64,000 bases of DNA from Enterovirga aerilata (GTDB lineage Bacteria > Pseudomonadota > Alphaproteobacteria > Rhizobiales > Beijerinckiaceae), in the NCBI RefSeq assembly GCF_013044135.1, contig NZ_JABEPP010000003.1, positions 186,001 through 250,000 of the forward strand. The letters run 5' to 3'. Shown piece after piece: positions 1 through 8,884 of the stretch. Position 1 is the first letter of the stretch; the number at the start of each line of letters is the position of its first letter. The position numbers were made by a program, and so were the translations under genes. A model generated the notes under the pieces. It had not been told where the DNA came from. It saw only the letters and a program-made list of their open reading frames with translations, and did not search any database.

Positions 1-2
1 CC

Positions 3-140
3 CTGTCCCAGACCCCGGCGGGCCGCGACAGGCGGCTGGTCAAGATGAACGGTCTCTATCTTCTCGGTTTCGGGCCGCGGACGCCGGAAGCGGCGCGCGA
101 GTTGCTGCTCGCCCTGAAGCCCGGCTTCCGGGCCGAATGA
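3..140 (+). CDS. hmuT: Haem ABC transporter substrate-binding protein HmuT (3' end only)
   Basis: Only the last 45 codons are inside the window; the open frame runs from the left edge to a TGA at 138-140. The visible tail ([20 protein letters not shown]) matches the C-terminal helix region of periplasmic haem/vitamin B12-type binding proteins. The identification rests mainly on context: its stop codon overlaps the start of a FecCD permease (ATGA), and an ATPase and a TonB receptor follow, the standard hmuTUV order. HmuT would bind haem in the periplasm and hand it to HmuU. Because the protein is partial, no binding residues can be judged. Confidence 0.75.
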   Translation: MSQTPAGRDRRLVKMNGLYLLGFGPRTPEAARELLLALKPGFRAE

Positions 141-1234
141 GCGCTGCGGCCCGCGCCGTGCGGACCGGCCTCGCCTCCCGGGGCGCGGATGCGTCGCCGA
201 GGCCGGCCCCGGCCGCGGTCCTTGCCTTGCTTGCGGCGCTGGTCGCCGGCGTGGCGGTCCTGTCGCTCGGGACCGGGGCCGTCGCGATCCCGCCGGGCCG
301 GGTGGTGGATGTGCTCCGGGCCGGGCGGGCCGGCGCGAGCGCCGACCCGGGCCTCCTCCGCGACGTGGCGATCGTGCTCGACATCCGCATGCCCCGCACC
401 CTCGTCGGACTGGCCGTGGGCGCCCTTCTCGCCGTCTCGGGCGCGCTCCTGCAGGGCCTGTTCCGCAACCCGCTCGCCGATCCGGCGCTGATCGGCGTGT
501 CCTCCGGCTCGACCGTCGCGGTCGCAGGGGTCATCGTCCTCGGCCATCGGTTCGCGACCGGCCCGCTGCCGTTCGAGGTCCTGCCGGTCGCCGCCTTCCT
601 GGGCGCGCTGGCGGCGACCGCGCTGCTCTACGCCATCGCGACGCGCCGCGGCCGCACCTCCATCGCCACCATGCTGCTTGCCGGCGTCGCGCTCGCGGCG
701 CTCTCCATGGCCGGGACCGGCTTCCTCGCCTTCCTGAGCGACGACCGCCAGCTGCGGGACCTGTCCTTCTGGACGCTCGGGGCGGTGGGCGGCGCGACCT
801 GGACGAAGCTCGCGGCGATCCTGCCGATGCTGGCGCTGACTTTCGCCGCGGCGCCCTTCCTGGCGCGCGCCCTGAACGCGCTCGTCCTCGGCGAGGCGGA
901 GGCGTTCCACCTCGGCATCGCCGTCCAGCGGGTGAAGGCGCTGGCCGTCCTGACGATCGCGGTCGCCGTCGGCGCCGCCGTCGCGACCGCCGGGCCGGTC
1001 GGGTTCGTGGGGCTCGTCGTGCCCCACGCCGTGCGCATCGTGGCCGGGCCCGACCATCGCGTACTCCTCCCCGCCTCCGCTCTTCTCGGCGCGGCTCTCC
1101 TGGTCGCGGCCGACATGGTGGCCCGGGTCGCGGTCGCGCCGGCGGAGCTGCCGATCGGCATCGTGACCGCGCTCATCGGCGCGCCCTATTTCCTCTGGCT
1201 CCTGCTTCGCCGCTCGACGGTGCTCGACGCATGA
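137..1234 (+). CDS. hmuU: Haem ABC transporter permease HmuU (FecCD family)
   Basis: A 365-residue, strongly hydrophobic protein of the FecCD/BtuC permease family, the inner-membrane channel for haem iron. The family's hallmark stretch [16 protein letters not shown] lies near residues 97-112, followed by a glycine/serine-rich loop, and the conserved [12 protein letters not shown] lies near residues 285-297, where the coupling helix for the ATPase sits. Length is normal for about ten membrane helices. The ATG overlaps the hmuT stop by four bases and its own stop overlaps hmuV the same way, so the three genes are translationally coupled. Substrate (haem rather than siderophore or B12) is inferred from the downstream receptor. 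Confidence 0.92.
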   Translation: MSAAARAVRTGLASRGADASPRPAPAAVLALLAALVAGVAVLSLGTGAVAIPPGRVVDVLRAGRAGASADPGLLRDVAIVLDIRMPRTLVGLAVGALLAVSGALLQGLFRNPLADPALIGVSSGSTVAVAGVIVLGHRFATGPLPFEVLPVAAFLGALAATALLYAIATRRGRTSIATMLLAGVALAALSMAGTGFLAFLSDDRQLRDLSFWTLGAVGGATWTKLAAILPMLALTFAAAPFLARALNALVLGEAEAFHLGIAVQRVKALAVLTIAVAVGAAVATAGPVGFVGLVVPHAVRIVAGPDHRVLLPASALLGAALLVAADMVARVAVAPAELPIGIVTALIGAPYFLWLLLRRSTVLDA

Positions 1235-2043
1235 CGGCGCCGCTCGAGGGACGGGATCTCGCCTTCCGGATCGGGCCGAAGGCGCTCGTCGCGGACGTGA
1301 CGGTCCGGCTCGAGCCCGGGCGGCTCGCCGTGGTCGTCGGGCCGAACGGTGCGGGGAAATCGACGCTGGTGCGCCTTCTCTGCGGCGAGCTCCGGCCGAG
1401 CGCCGGCGAGGTGCTCTATTCCGGAAGCCCGGTCGAGCGCATTCCGGGCTGGCGGCTCGCCTGCATGCGGGCGGTGCTGCCCCAGGCCTCGCGGCTCGCC
1501 TTTCCGTTCACGGTCGGCGAGGTCGTCCGGATCGGGCTCGACGGGATCGGGCGGGGCCTCACCGCGGCCGCCCGCGCCGAGATGGTGGCGGCCGCGCTCT
1601 CCCGGGCCGATGTCGCGTCCCTGGCCGGACGGGCCTATCAGAGCCTCTCGGGCGGCGAGCAGCAGCGCGTCCAGTTCGCGCGCGTGCTGGCGCAGCTTTC
1701 GGCGGGGCGCACGGTCGCCGAGGCGCAGGTGCTCCTGCTCGACGAGCCGACCGCCAGCCTCGACCTTACGCATCAGCTCGCGCTCCTCGACCAGGCGGCC
1801 GCGCTCGCGCGAGGGGGCATGGCCGTCCTCGCCGTCCTGCACGACCTCAACCTCGCCTCGGCCTATGCGGACGACCTCCTGGTGATGGCGGGCGGGCGCC
1901 TCGTCGCCGCGGGCGCCCCGGCCGCGATCCTCGACGACGCGCTCCTCAGGCGCGTCTTCGGCGTCGATCTCAGCGTCGGCGCGGTGCCGCCGGGCGGGCG
2001 GCCCTTCGTCCTGCCGCACGGACCGGCTCGGGCGGCGGCCTGA
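1231..2043 (+). CDS. hmuV: Haem ABC transporter ATP-binding protein HmuV
   Basis: A 270-residue cytoplasmic ATPase that powers the HmuTU importer. Walker A GPNGAGKST is near residues 37-45, the ABC signature LSGGEQQR near 136-143, Walker B LLLDEPT near 168-174 and the switch histidine in VLHDLN near 202-207, all intact. The insertion between signature and Walker B (AQLSAGRTVAEAQ) is typical of HmuV and separates it from siderophore FecE-type ATPases. The start overlaps the hmuU stop (ATGA). It is the last gene of the hmuTUV unit; the TonB receptor begins after a 268-bp gap that probably has its own promoter. Confidence 0.93.
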   Translation: MTAPLEGRDLAFRIGPKALVADVTVRLEPGRLAVVVGPNGAGKSTLVRLLCGELRPSAGEVLYSGSPVERIPGWRLACMRAVLPQASRLAFPFTVGEVVRIGLDGIGRGLTAAARAEMVAAALSRADVASLAGRAYQSLSGGEQQRVQFARVLAQLSAGRTVAEAQVLLLDEPTASLDLTHQLALLDQAAALARGGMAVLAVLHDLNLASAYADDLLVMAGGRLVAAGAPAAILDDALLRRVFGVDLSVGAVPPGGRPFVLPHGPARAAA

Positions 2044-2311
2044 CCGCCCGTTCGAGCCGGGATGTGCCTGACGCAATTCTGCAACACTCGCCGATGTTTA
2101 CTTGCATGTCTTCGTCGCGCCCGAGCGGACTACGCTCTGTGGCGGAAAGAGATACGAATTAGACTTTTTACAAGGCGAGAACATCTGCCTTGACCTGATC
2201 CGACCGGGACGGAACAGAGGCCGAAACGGCTCAGCTCGAGCCGAACGCCAGCCAGCCAGGCCCGAGAGGCCCAGCCAGCCAGCCGACAATCCGATTGGTT
2301 GGGCCTGTCTC
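2044..2311 (+). promoter_or_regulatory. Leader/promoter region of the haem receptor gene
   Basis: A 268-bp gap between hmuV and the receptor. It contains a locally AT-rich patch (about 2150-2172) standing out from the GC-rich surroundings, where a promoter or an iron-responsive (Irr/RirA-type) operator would be expected. From 2246 to 2290 it has several close copies of CCAGCCAG. The open frame extends back through this region to a TTG at 2102, but the translated extension is basic, low-complexity and precedes a perfect signal peptide, so I read it as untranslated leader. No operator can be assigned with confidence by eye. Confidence 0.4.
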
Positions 2312-4486
2312 ATGCTTGCTGGAACACGTTCGCTGCTCCTCGGGGCGTCCTGCCTCGCGGGCGTCTCCCTCCTTGCCCCGCACGCTGTCGCGCAAGCCAC
2401 CGTGCCGCCGGGCGCAGCCGCGCGGCACCCTCCTTCCGCCTCGGGCGAGACGGCGCTCGACGAGATCACGGTCACGTCCACGAAGACCGAGGAGAGGGCG
2501 ATCGAGGCCCTGGCCGGTGCGAGCGTCGTCTCCCGCGACACCGTGCGCGACATCCAGCCGGACCGCGTCTCCGACCTGCTGCGGCAGGTCCCCGGCGTCA
2601 CCACCCAGGAGAACCACAACGACCCCGCCCAGGCGATCAACATCCGCGGCCTGCAGAATTTCGGCAGGGTCAACGTGCTGGTCGACGGCGCCCGCCAGAA
2701 CTTCCAGTCGACGGGACACGGGGCGAGCGGCGTCTTCTATCTCGACCCGGAGCTCATCGGCGGGGTCGACATCACGCGCGGGCCCGTCTCGACCATCTAC
2801 GGCTCGGGCGCGATCGGCGGCGTCGTGTCGTTCCGGACGCTCGGGATCGACGACATCCTGAGGCCGGAGGAACAGGCCGGCGCCGTGCAGAAGATCGGCG
2901 GCGGCACGAACGGCTACGGTATCGTCAACTCGTCCAGCGTGGGCGTGCGCCTGCCGAACAATGCGGTCAACGTGTTCGGCCAGTTCGTGTACCGGCAGAA
3001 CTACGTGTACCGCGACGGGGCCGGCATCCTGATCGCCGATACCGGGAGCGAGCTGAAGGCGGGCAACTTCAAGGTCAACGTGAACCCGGCCGAGGGACAC
3101 CAGCTCAGCTTCTCCGCCCTGACGCAGAAATTCGACTTCGCCAATAACGGCAGCTCGGGCACGGGCGCGCGGTTCCAGTCGAACGTCGACACGCAGACCT
3201 ATACGCTCGGCTACCGTTTCACGCCGGTCGGCCAGCCGCTGATCGATCTCAGCGTGAAGAGCTATTTCTCGACCACGGACGAGGTCCGCACCTTCGTGGC
3301 GGACAGCGCCTCGCGGACCTACACGGCGCTCGGCGCCCGCCCGGGCGCGCCGGTCATGATCGACCTCGATACCTACGGGTTCGACATCTTCAACACCTCC
3401 CGGTTCGACACGGGGCCGGTCAGCCATGCGCTCACTTTCGGCGGCGATGGCGCCTTCGACCGGGTGCGCACGACCGACCAGGCGGGCGGCTACACCTCCG
3501 CCTTCACGCCGAGCGGCCGGCGCGACCTCGCCGGCGCCTTCGTGCAGGACGAGATGCGCTTCGGCGGCTGGCTGCGGGCGATCGGCGCCCTGCGCTACGA
3601 TTCCTACGAGCTCTCGGGCGGCGGCTTCCGGTCGAGCGGCGACCGGATCTCGCCGCGCGGCACGGTCGGGGTCTCGCCGTTCCCGTGGATCGAGTTCTTC
3701 GGGACCTATGCGGAAGGCTACCGCGCCCCTTCCATCAGCGAGACCCTCATCTCCGGGACCCATCCGTTCCCGGCCTTCCAGATCCTGCCGAACACGGCGC
3801 TCCGGCCGGAGACCGCCCACAACGTCGAAGCGGGCGTGAACATCAAGTTCGACAACATCCTCAAGGACGGCGACGCCTTCCGCGGCAAGGTCGTCGGCTT
3901 CTTCAACGAGGTCGACAACTTCATCGACATCCAGGGCGTCGGGCCGCGCACCTTCGTCGCCGTGGCGCCGAGCCCGGCCCTGAACGCGCTCTGCGCCGGG
4001 CGCACGGCGCCCTTCGGGCCATGCCAGATCCCCGTCCAGGCGCAGCAATACCGCAACATCGCGCGCGCCGACCTCTCGGGCGTCGAGATCGAGGGCGCCT
4101 ACGATTGGGGCGACGGCTTCCTCTCGCTGGCCTATTCCCACACGGACGGCATCAATGCCGCCACCCGGGCGACGCTGCTCACCGTTCCGCCGGACAAGGT
4201 CGCGGCGACGCTCGGCCTCCGCTTCCTCGACCGGCGCCTGACGGTCGGAACGCGGATCGTCTACAACGATGCGCGCGCGAACATTCCCGCGAGCACGGTC
4301 GTGGTGAACACCAAGGAGTTCGCGCTCGTCGACTTCTTCGCGTCATACGAGCACAACGACTGGATCCGCGCCGACCTCACGCTCTCGAACATCTTCGACA
4401 AGCGCTACATCAAGTATCTCGACCTCGACCGCTCGCCCGGCTTCCAGGCCCGCGGCTCGCTGACGATGAAGTTCGCGACCAGATAG
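2312..4486 (+). CDS. TonB-dependent haem/haemoglobin receptor
   Basis: An outer-membrane gated beta-barrel of 724 residues that imports haem using TonB energy. The chosen ATG gives a clean signal peptide (hydrophobic core about 8-22, cleavage after AVAQA near 29). A TonB box-like DEITVTST (50-57) precedes a plug domain with the conserved DLLRQVPGV and YGSGAIGG. Around residues 470-500 are YRAPS and the downstream LRPETA, corresponding to the FRAP and NPNL boxes of haem receptors. The C-terminus ends in KFATR rather than the usual terminal aromatic residue. The preceding hmuTUV genes supply the inner-membrane half. A haem receptor is much more likely than a siderophore receptor. Confidence 0.9.
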   Translation: MLAGTRSLLLGASCLAGVSLLAPHAVAQATVPPGAAARHPPSASGETALDEITVTSTKTEERAIEALAGASVVSRDTVRDIQPDRVSDLLRQVPGVTTQENHNDPAQAINIRGLQNFGRVNVLVDGARQNFQSTGHGASGVFYLDPELIGGVDITRGPVSTIYGSGAIGGVVSFRTLGIDDILRPEEQAGAVQKIGGGTNGYGIVNSSSVGVRLPNNAVNVFGQFVYRQNYVYRDGAGILIADTGSELKAGNFKVNVNPAEGHQLSFSALTQKFDFANNGSSGTGARFQSNVDTQTYTLGYRFTPVGQPLIDLSVKSYFSTTDEVRTFVADSASRTYTALGARPGAPVMIDLDTYGFDIFNTSRFDTGPVSHALTFGGDGAFDRVRTTDQAGGYTSAFTPSGRRDLAGAFVQDEMRFGGWLRAIGALRYDSYELSGGGFRSSGDRISPRGTVGVSPFPWIEFFGTYAEGYRAPSISETLISGTHPFPAFQILPNTALRPETAHNVEAGVNIKFDNILKDGDAFRGKVVGFFNEVDNFIDIQGVGPRTFVAVAPSPALNALCAGRTAPFGPCQIPVQAQQYRNIARADLSGVEIEGAYDWGDGFLSLAYSHTDGINAATRATLLTVPPDKVAATLGLRFLDRRLTVGTRIVYNDARANIPASTVVVNTKEFALVDFFASYEHNDWIRADLTLSNIFDKRYIKYLDLDRSPGFQARGSLTMKFATR

Positions 4487-4547
4487 GGCGGGCGTCCGGC
4501 CCCGTTCTCGGGTAAGCCGCCGGCGCGAAGCTGCGCGGAGGCGGGGA

Positions 4548-5123
4548 ATGGAGGCGGGCCGGATCGTCGTCACGGGCGCGCGCGGTCGGATCGGGCGCGC
4601 CCTCGCCGGGCATTGGCGGGGCCGCGACCTCGTCCTCCTCGACCGGGAGGAGGGCGATCTGGCGCGCTACGACCCGGCCTGGGCAGGCCGTCTCGCCGGG
4701 GCCGGGACCCTGGTGCATCTCGCGGCCGACCCGGACCCGGCCTCCGCCTTCGCGAGCGCCGCGAAGGCGAACACCGAGGCCCTCCTCAACGTGCTCCAGG
4801 CCTGCGACGAGCACGGGATCGGGCGCCTCGTCTATGCGAGCTCGGTCTGGGCGGATTTCGCCGCATGGCGGCTCGCGCCGAGGATGACCTGGTATGCGGC
4901 CTCCAAGATCGCGGGCGAGGCGCTCGTCGTGGCCTGGGCCGACCAGAATGCCCGCCCGGCGGTCTGCCTGCGCTTCGGCTATTTCGATCCCGCCGCCGTG
5001 GACGTGCCGCCCGAGGCCGAGACGCACCGGCTGAACGAGGCCGCGCTCGGCTTCCATCTCGATGCGGCGCTGGCATGGTCGGAGCCGCGCTGCACCATCC
5101 GGTACGCGATGGGCAAGCTCTGA
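4548..5123 (+). CDS. NAD(P)-dependent epimerase/dehydratase family protein (short extended-SDR)
   Basis: A 191-residue Rossmann-fold oxidoreductase. The nucleotide-binding motif GARGRIG is at residues 8-14, VHLAADPDP follows near 62, the catalytic serine lies in YASSVWADF and the YAASK (YxxxK) pair is near residue 116. The closest family feel is uronate dehydrogenase/NAD-dependent epimerase, but at 191 residues it is shorter than the usual 250-300 and lacks most of the C-terminal substrate domain. ATG follows GGCGGGGA. It stands alone between the haem receptor and a convergent peptidase gene, so the substrate cannot be deduced. Confidence 0.8.
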   Translation: MEAGRIVVTGARGRIGRALAGHWRGRDLVLLDREEGDLARYDPAWAGRLAGAGTLVHLAADPDPASAFASAAKANTEALLNVLQACDEHGIGRLVYASSVWADFAAWRLAPRMTWYAASKIAGEALVVAWADQNARPAVCLRFGYFDPAAVDVPPEAETHRLNEAALGFHLDAALAWSEPRCTIRYAMGKL

Positions 5124-5128
5124 GGGCC

Positions 5129-6136
5129 TCAGCCCCCTCCGGCCCCGAAGAGGTCGGACCAGGCCGGCAGCGCGCTGGGAAAGGGCAGGGCGGTCGCCGC
5201 ATGGACCCCGCGCGCGATGGCGCGGGCCAGGCAGTCGGAGGCCGTGGCGCCGAGTTCGGTCAGGAGCTCCGGGCCGCCCTCGGCCGGCTTCGCGAGCGTC
5301 GAGACGGCGAAGACCGTGTCCCCGTCCATCGGCGCGTGCGAGAGGCTGAGCGCCTTGGCGAGTCCGCCCTGCGCCATGATCGCGAGCCGCCTGGCCTCCG
5401 CCTTGCCGAGCGTCGCGTCGGTCGCGACGAGGCAGAGCGTGGTCGCGGGCTCGCGCTGCCCCTTCCAGCGGAAGCGGCGTGCGCCGTCCGGCAGGCGGGC
5501 GGGCAGGCCGAGGCCGCCGAATTCCCGGCCCTGCTCGAAGGGTGCGGCCCAGAAATGCGGGCCGCCCGCGACCACAGCGGAGCCGATCGCGTTCACGCAG
5601 GCAAGCGCGCCGACCGTGTAGCCGGACGGCGTCGTGGCGCTCGCCGAGCCGACCCCGCCCTTCAGGTCGACCGTCGTGGCGCCGTAGCCGCCGCCCTGCG
5701 TTCCGAGCGCGAAGTCTTCGGACGCCGCCTCGCAGGCCGCATAGGCGAGCTCGCGATAGGGCGGGAAGCGGCCCCAATTCTTGTCGCCGCCGTTCAGCAG
5801 GTCGAACAGGACGGCGCTCGGCACGATCGGCACCCGGACGCTCGCCACGGGGATGCCGCGCCCGCGCTCGCGCAGCCAGGCCTGCGCGCCGGTGGCGGCA
5901 TCGAGCCCCAGACCCGAGCCGCCGGACAGCACGACCGCGTCGATGCGCTCCACCGCGCGGTCCGGCTCGAGGCATTCCTGGTCCCGCCCGGCCGGCCCGC
6001 CGCCCGCCACGAAGACCGAGGCGACGGCCGGCCGGTCGAAGAGCGCGACCGTCACGCCGCTCGCGAGCCTTTCGTCGTGCGCGTTGCCGACCCGGATGCC
6101 CGGGACATCCGTCAGGAGGTTTCGAAGGCCGTTCAT
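5129..6136 (-). CDS. P1 family (DmpA/L-aminopeptidase D-esterase type) Ntn-hydrolase
   Basis: A 335-residue self-processing amidase/peptidase of family S58/P1. N-terminal LLTDVPGIRVGNAHDE, the glycine-rich GGGPAGRDQECLEP, SGGSGLGLDAATG and GGVGSASA are family signatures. Processing in this family makes the N-terminal Thr/Ser of the beta chain the nucleophile; here the corresponding stretch is PATTLCLVATDA, so T232 is the likely nucleophile, and the usual preceding Asn is Ala. I start at the ATG three codons inside a GTG (6145) that would overlap the lysE stop; either is possible. Reaction would be hydrolysis of N-terminal or cyclic/D-amide bonds; substrate unknown. Confidence 0.85.
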   Translation of the reverse strand: MNGLRNLLTDVPGIRVGNAHDERLASGVTVALFDRPAVASVFVAGGGPAGRDQECLEPDRAVERIDAVVLSGGSGLGLDAATGAQAWLRERGRGIPVASVRVPIVPSAVLFDLLNGGDKNWGRFPPYRELAYAACEAASEDFALGTQGGGYGATTVDLKGGVGSASATTPSGYTVGALACVNAIGSAVVAGGPHFWAAPFEQGREFGGLGLPARLPDGARRFRWKGQREPATTLCLVATDATLGKAEARRLAIMAQGGLAKALSLSHAPMDGDTVFAVSTLAKPAEGGPELLTELGATASDCLARAIARGVHAATALPFPSALPAWSDLFGAGGG

Positions 6137-6141
6137 GCCGG

Positions 6142-6756
6142 TCACCGCGTCGCGACCGCGACCGCGGCGCCCGCCATGACGGCGCCCGTCGTGCGGTTCA
6201 CCGCCCGGACCGCCCGCGGGCTCGCGAGCAGCCGCCGGGCGCGGGCCGCGAGCAGGATATAGGATCCGAACACGACCGCCAGCACCGCGAGCAGCACGGC
6301 GGCGAGCTCCGCGAAGCCGAGCGGCGTGATGGACGCCACGTCGATGAGGTTCGGCACGAGCGCCAGATAGAACACCATCACCTTCGGGTTGCCGAGCGTG
6401 ACCGCGAGGCCGGCCAGGAACAGCCGCCAGGACGGATCCGGCCGCGGCGCCTCGCCGGACCCCGCCGGGGCGGCCGGCGCCGTCCAGAGCTTCCAGGCGA
6501 GGACCAGGAGATAGGCCGCGCCGGCATATTTCAGGACGAGGAAGACGGTGTGGAAGCTCTGGGCGAGGGCCGAGAGGCCGGCGACCGCCACCGCGAGCCA
6601 GACCACGTCGCCGAGCGCGAGCCCGGTCGTGAACGCGACCGCCCCGCCGGTGCCGCGCCCGAGCACCCGGGCGACGAGCGCCGCGATGCCGGGTCCCGGC
6701 GCGGCTGCGGCGACGAACAGCGCGGCGGCGAAGACGAGGAGGGCATCGAGGCTCAT
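6142..6756 (-). CDS. LysE/RhtB family amino-acid exporter
   Basis: A 204-residue inner-membrane protein with about six hydrophobic segments. The start (SLDALLVFAAALFVAAAAPGPGIAALVARVLGRG, paraphrased by its PGPG motif at about residues 20-23) and the later GNPKVMVFYLALVPNL are the hallmarks of LysE/RhtB translocators, which expel excess amino acids or homoserine lactone-like compounds. Its stop overlaps or lies just upstream of the P1 peptidase start, so exporter and peptidase are probably co-transcribed; an exporter next to a peptidase could relieve a build-up of released amino acids, which is inference. The ATG is followed immediately by the first membrane helix. Confidence 0.9.
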   Translation of the reverse strand: MSLDALLVFAAALFVAAAAPGPGIAALVARVLGRGTGGAVAFTTGLALGDVVWLAVAVAGLSALAQSFHTVFLVLKYAGAAYLLVLAWKLWTAPAAPAGSGEAPRPDPSWRLFLAGLAVTLGNPKVMVFYLALVPNLIDVASITPLGFAELAAVLLAVLAVVFGSYILLAARARRLLASPRAVRAVNRTTGAVMAGAAVAVATR

Positions 6757-6801
6757 GGGCGTTTCATAGCGCGCCGCGGCCGGGATGGGGAGCGGGGTCC
6801 C

Positions 6802-7131
6802 TCAGGCGCCGTGCGGACCCGAGAAGACGTTCACGACGACCACGCCGATCACGATCAGCGCGATGCCCGCCTGGACGGGCCAGGCGAGATGCTGGCGGAA
6901 GAAGACCGCTCCCACGGTCGTGATCAGCACGATCCCGAGGCCCGACCAGGTCGCGTAGACCACCCCGACCGGGATGGTCCGCATCGCGAGGCCGACGAGG
7001 TAGAGCGCGACCGCGAAGCTGGCGATCGACAGGATTGCCGGGCCGGCGCGGGTGAAACCCTCCGAGGCCTTGAGGGCGGAGGTCCCGATCACCTCGGCGG
7101 CGATCGCGATCACGAGAAACACGTAGTTCAT
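6802..7131 (-). CDS. Small multidrug resistance (SMR/EmrE-type) transporter
   Basis: A 109-residue, four-helix membrane protein of the right length for the SMR family. The membrane-embedded glutamate is in AAEVIGTSALKASEGF (E at about residue 12) and the family signature PVGVVYATWSGLG is near 58-70; the fourth helix is AGIALIVIGVVVVNV. I start at ATG 7131 because the reading frame upstream (to 7323) is charged and unlike the family and would overlap the terminator of the liv operon. SMR proteins exchange protons for cationic drugs, polyamines or guanidinium; EmrE-like rather than SugE/Gdx-like is suggested by the sequence around the signature, not proven. Confidence 0.9.
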   Translation of the reverse strand: MNYVFLVIAIAAEVIGTSALKASEGFTRAGPAILSIASFAVALYLVGLAMRTIPVGVVYATWSGLGIVLITTVGAVFFRQHLAWPVQAGIALIVIGVVVVNVFSGPHGA

Positions 7132-7179
7132 GCGGTCTTCGAAGGTTGATCGAGGCAGCCGTGCGGGCGGGCCGCGGCC

Positions 7180-7207
7180 AAAATGAAAGGCCCGCCACCG
7201 GCGGGCC
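7180..7207 (-). terminator. Rho-independent terminator after livJ
   Basis: A perfect hairpin with arms AGGCCCGCC and GGCGGGCCT around a 2-3 base loop (7188-7207), followed on the minus strand by the T-rich tail TTTCATTTTGG. It lies 55 bp beyond the livJ stop, in the correct orientation to end the long minus-strand liv transcript, and upstream of the SMR gene. Confidence 0.8.
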
Positions 7208-7261
7208 TGACCTCGATGCTTGCTGAAGGCGAGGTCCGGCGGACCTCGCCCAGGCTTCGGA

Positions 7262-8389
7262 TTACATCCCGACTTCGTTGCCCGAATAGTCGATCTTGCC
7301 GTCGGCGCCCTTCTTCCAGACATACATGACGTAGTCCGGCCGGGTGATGTCGCCCTTCTTGTCGAAGGAGATGTCGCCGATCACGGTCTTGAAGACGTGG
7401 CCGGACTTCATGAAGTCCGACATCTTCTTGCCGTCCGTCGACTTGGCACCCTCGGCCGCTTGGGCGAGAACCTGCACGGAGGCATAGCTGTAGAGCGTGT
7501 AGGCCTCCGGGTCGTAGTTCTTCGCCCTGAACTTGGCGACGACGTCCTTGGCGTTCGGGTTCTTGCGGGGATCCGGCGAGAAGGTCATCAAGGTGCCCTC
7601 GGCGCCGGGGCCGGCGATCGAGGTGAACTCGGCCGACACGATGCCGTCGCCCGACATGAGCGGAGCCTTCAGGCCCTGGTCCCGCATCTGCCGGATGATC
7701 AGGCCGGCCTCCGTATGGAGCCCGCCGAAATAGACCACGTCGACATTGGCGGATTTCAGCTTCGAGACCAGCGCGGAATAGTCCTTCTCGCCGGGATTGA
7801 TGCCTTCGTAGAGGACTTCCTTGAGGCCCTTCCCGTTCATGGCCTTCTGCGTCTCGTCGGCCAGGCCCTTGCCGTAGGGCGTCTTATCGTGGACGACAGC
7901 GACCTTCTTGCCCTTGAACTTGTCGGACAGGTAGGCGCCGGCCACCGCGCCCTGCTGGTCGTCGCGGCCGCAGGTGCGGAACGTGTTCCACATGTTGCGG
8001 TCGGTGTATTTCGGGTTCGTCGAGGCAGGCGAGATCTGGATGAGCCCGGCTTCCTGATAGACTTCGGACGCCGGGATAGAGACGCCCGAATTGAAGTGGC
8101 CGACGACCCACTTCACGCCGTCGGCGGCGAACTTGTTGGCGATGGAGACGCCCTGCTTGGGATCGGAGACGTCATCGCCGACCTGGAGGGCGATCTTCTG
8201 GCCCATCACGCCGCCCTTGGCGTTGATGTCCTCGACGGCCTGTTCGGCGCCGTTCTTCAGCTGCGCTCCGAAAGCCGCGTTCGGCCCGGTGATCGGCCCA
8301 GCCACGCCGAGCTTGATCTGGGCCTGCGCCGCCCCGGATACGGCAAGGCCGAAGCCGAGCGCGAGGCCGGTCAACAATCCTGTCTTCAT
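7262..8389 (-). CDS. livJ: Branched-chain amino-acid ABC transporter substrate-binding protein (LivJ-type)
   Basis: A 375-residue periplasmic binding protein. The signal peptide MKTGLLTGLALGF... ends at AQA near residue 23 and mature protein begins QIKLGVAGPITGPNAAFG, the typical opening of type-1 leucine-binding proteins. Further hallmarks are KNGAEQAVEDINAKGG, QVGDDVSDPKQGV, HFNSGVSIPAS, and SPASTNPKYTD. A strong ribosome-binding site (GGGGAGAG) precedes the ATG. It is the last gene of the minus-strand livHMGF cluster and supplies the substrate specificity of that importer, most likely leucine/isoleucine/valine or related amino acids. A terminator hairpin follows. Confidence 0.93.
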   Translation of the reverse strand: MKTGLLTGLALGFGLAVSGAAQAQIKLGVAGPITGPNAAFGAQLKNGAEQAVEDINAKGGVMGQKIALQVGDDVSDPKQGVSIANKFAADGVKWVVGHFNSGVSIPASEVYQEAGLIQISPASTNPKYTDRNMWNTFRTCGRDDQQGAVAGAYLSDKFKGKKVAVVHDKTPYGKGLADETQKAMNGKGLKEVLYEGINPGEKDYSALVSKLKSANVDVVYFGGLHTEAGLIIRQMRDQGLKAPLMSGDGIVSAEFTSIAGPGAEGTLMTFSPDPRKNPNAKDVVAKFRAKNYDPEAYTLYSYASVQVLAQAAEGAKSTDGKKMSDFMKSGHVFKTVIGDISFDKKGDITRPDYVMYVWKKGADGKIDYSGNEVGM

Positions 8390-8530
8390 GCGAGCTCTCC
8401 CCTGAACATATGGGCCGGATCCGCCGTCCGGCTTGGGCAGCGTGACCGCCCTGGCGGCGGGACCGCCTCACGGGGCAGTCTTGCCGGTTTTCCTGTCGTT
8501 GTCACCGGGGGCGGGATGCGGAAAAGGGCG

Positions 8531-8884
8531 TCAGGCCTGCGCCTTCTCGCGCCAGGAGAACGGCCCCGCGCGCTCATAGAGCCAGCCGTATTGCCGCGTC
8601 ATCTGGCGGGCGCGGAAATAGCGGTAGCCGAGCGAGGCGATCGCGGTGACGATCACGAGGTCGACCAGGTAGAAATGCAGGCTCAGGAAGGTGCCCTCGA
8701 AAAGAGCATAGTGGATGAACCGCACGGCGAGACCGAGCGGCAGCGACCAGAGCAGAACCTGCCAAAAGGGGCGCCAGGTGAGCGCGAGCGCACGGCCGGT
8801 CATCCAGGCCGCCCAGCCGCCGAGCACGACCGTGACCAGGATGAACAGCCAGGCGGAGGGTTCTTCGTAGAGGAGGCCTTGCAT
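8531..8884 (-). CDS. DUF6867 family membrane protein in the liv operon
   Basis: A 117-residue protein beginning MQGLLYEEPSAWLF with three hydrophobic segments (about 10-32, 42-58, 68-88) and a basic C-terminal tail (RARQMTRQYGWLYERAG). It resembles the small DUF6867 proteins that sit beside liv genes in Hyphomicrobiales; no function is known to me. Its ATG shares one base with the brnA stop (TGATG), so its translation seems coupled to the inserted antitoxin gene. The ancestral order was probably livF directly followed by this gene. A role in assembly or regulation of the importer is only inferred from synteny. Confidence 0.8.
   Translation of the reverse strand: MQGLLYEEPSAWLFILVTVVLGGWAAWMTGRALALTWRPFWQVLLWSLPLGLAVRFIHYALFEGTFLSLHFYLVDLVIVTAIASLGYRYFRARQMTRQYGWLYERAGPFSWREKAQA

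Noticed and set aside
2102-2311. An earlier TTG start that would lengthen the haem receptor by 70 residues
   Set aside because: The added stretch is not family-like, lies upstream of a perfect signal peptide and would place that peptide in the interior of the protein.
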